Positions 5,550 to 6,477 of a stretch of DNA of 6,477 nucleotides are shown here, piece by piece. Positions within the stretch are counted from its first letter, which is position 1, and each line of letters begins with the position of its first letter. The translations under genes and the position numbers were made by a program. Origin of the DNA: Comamonadaceae bacterium (GTDB taxonomy: Bacteria; Pseudomonadota; Gammaproteobacteria; Burkholderiales; Burkholderiaceae_C); NCBI GenBank assembly GCA_947494405.1, contig CANLWQ010000118.1:1-6477 (forward strand), written 5' to 3'. The notes beneath the pieces are model-generated. The model did not search any database. It was not told the DNA's origin and saw only the letters and a list, made by a program, of their open reading frames with translations.

Positions 5550-6477
5550 GTGAAGAACATTATAGACGCTGAACAAACCCCTGCCGCGGCGGCCGTCCAA
5601 GCCTTGACTGTGGATGAAGAATCAGCCGGCCAGCGACTGGACAATTTCCTGATTCGCTTCCTCAAGGGCGTGCCCAAAACCCATGTCTACCGCATCATTC
5701 GCACCGGCGAGGTGAGGGTCAACAAGGGCCGTGCCAGCGCCGAAACCCGTGTGCAAACCGGCGATGTGGTGCGCGTGCCGCCCGTGCGGGTGGCCACCCC
5801 TGCCGCCGATGCGCCTGTGGTTCCGGGCCGCGAATTTCCCATCCTGATGGAAGACGACCATATGCTGGCCATCAACAAACCCGCCGGCGTGGCGGTGCAT
5901 GGCGGCAGCGGTGTGAGCTTTGGGGTGATTGAGCAAATGCGCCAAGCCAGACCCGCCGCACGCATGTTGGAGTTGGTGCACAGACTCGACCGCGAAACCT
6001 CCGGTGTTTTACTGGTGGCCAAAAAACGCAGCGCACTCACCCGCTTGCAAGACCAGTTCCGCGACCGCGAAACCGGCAAAACCTATTTGGCTTTGGTGCA
6101 TGGGCAGTGGCCGTCGAACAAAAAAGTCATCGATTTGCCCTTGCAACGTTATTTGTTGCCCGACGGCGTGGGCGAGGGCGAACGGCGGGTGCGCGTGGCC
6201 GCATTGACCGATGTTGGCGCGCAACGCGCCATCACCTTGGTGCGGGTGGCGCGCTTGGTGGGTGCCTACAGCTTGCTGGAAGTGACCATCAAAACCGGGC
6301 GTACCCATCAAATTCGGGTGCACTTGGCCAGCCAAGGCTACCCCATCGTGGGCGACGATAAATACGGCGACTTCAGCTTGAACAAGCGCTTGGCAAGCCA
6401 GGGCTTGAAACGCATGTTCTTGCATGCTTGGCGGTTACAGTTCATCCATCCCAGCTTGGGCAAGCCGCAAACCTTGC
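5550..6477 (+). CDS. rluC: 23S rRNA pseudouridine synthase RluC, 3' partial
   Basis: The frame runs from GTG at 5550 to the window edge (309 codons), without a stop; E. coli RluC has 319 aa, so only a short tail is missing. RluC converts three uridines of 23S rRNA (955, 2504, 2580 in E. coli) to pseudouridine. Visible parts: N-terminal S4-like RNA-binding domain from about residue 27 (AGQRLDNFLIRFLKGVPKTH, YRIIRTGEVRVNKGR), then the RluA-type catalytic domain with INKPAGVAVHGGSG (108-121), HRLDRETSGVLLVAKK with catalytic D147 (D144 in E. coli), and the KTGRTHQIRVHLASQGYPIVGD block from 248. The upstream in-frame stop TAG at 5535 leaves only CTG codons or this GTG as early starts; a GTG at 5610 would still keep the S4 domain. 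No good ribosome binding site precedes 5550. It is divergent from rne, as in E. coli. Confidence 0.95.
   Translation, partial: MKNIIDAEQTPAAAAVQALTVDEESAGQRLDNFLIRFLKGVPKTHVYRIIRTGEVRVNKGRASAETRVQTGDVVRVPPVRVATPAADAPVVPGREFPILMEDDHMLAINKPAGVAVHGGSGVSFGVIEQMRQARPAARMLELVHRLDRETSGVLLVAKKRSALTRLQDQFRDRETGKTYLALVHGQWPSNKKVIDLPLQRYLLPDGVGEGERRVRVAALTDVGAQRAITLVRVARLVGAYSLLEVTIKTGRTHQIRVHLASQGYPIVGDDKYGDFSLNKRLASQGLKRMFLHAWRLQFIHPSLGKPQTL

Noticed and set aside
5622..6425. Several - strand open frames opposite rluC (up to 138 codons)
   Set aside because: rluC is unambiguous on the + strand by its S4 and RluA-type motifs; the opposite frames are His/Ala-rich mirrors of its codon bias.

Overview
The window looks like chromosomal core sequence from a betaproteobacterium, most likely order Burkholderiales and probably near the Comamonadaceae. 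This is inferred from protein character, not from a search: a HemX/HemY pair, an RNase E with a long Arg/Glu/Pro-rich tail ending in a GLEWVNS...[17 protein letters not shown] type segment, and an RluC divergent from rne. Gene density is high and no mobile element, tRNA, rRNA or CRISPR array is visible.

Layout. (1) Bases 1-1043, + strand: hemX, cut at its 5' end by the window edge. (2) 1045-2340, + strand: hemY, one base after the hemX stop, so the two form an operon; elsewhere such pairs usually close a hemC-hemD-hemX-hemY heme operon. (3) 2348-5044, - strand: rne, RNase E, 898 aa, convergent with hemY and separated from it by only 7 bp. A perfect 11-bp inverted repeat sits in the last codons of hemY, where it can act on both transcripts. 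(4) 5045-5549: a ~505-bp divergent intergenic region holding the rne leader and the rluC 5' region. It contains four perfect hairpins with 5-nt loops, a 10-bp palindrome and an open frame that runs into the rne start codon by an ATGA overlap. (5) 5550 to the end, + strand: rluC, a 23S rRNA pseudouridine synthase with a GTG start, cut at its 3' end by the window edge.

The genes cover two themes: membrane proteins tied to tetrapyrrole synthesis (HemX, HemY), and RNA metabolism (RNase E for mRNA decay and rRNA/tRNA maturation; RluC for 23S rRNA modification). The rne-rluC divergent arrangement is also found in E. coli, where the long rne 5' UTR mediates feedback control by RNase E itself. The leader here has no sequence similarity to the E. 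coli one that I can recognise, but it is similarly long and hairpin-bearing.

I see no clear new biological system. The parts most worth a second look are the rne leader, the inverted repeat at the hemY/rne junction, and the short motifs in the RNase E tail.
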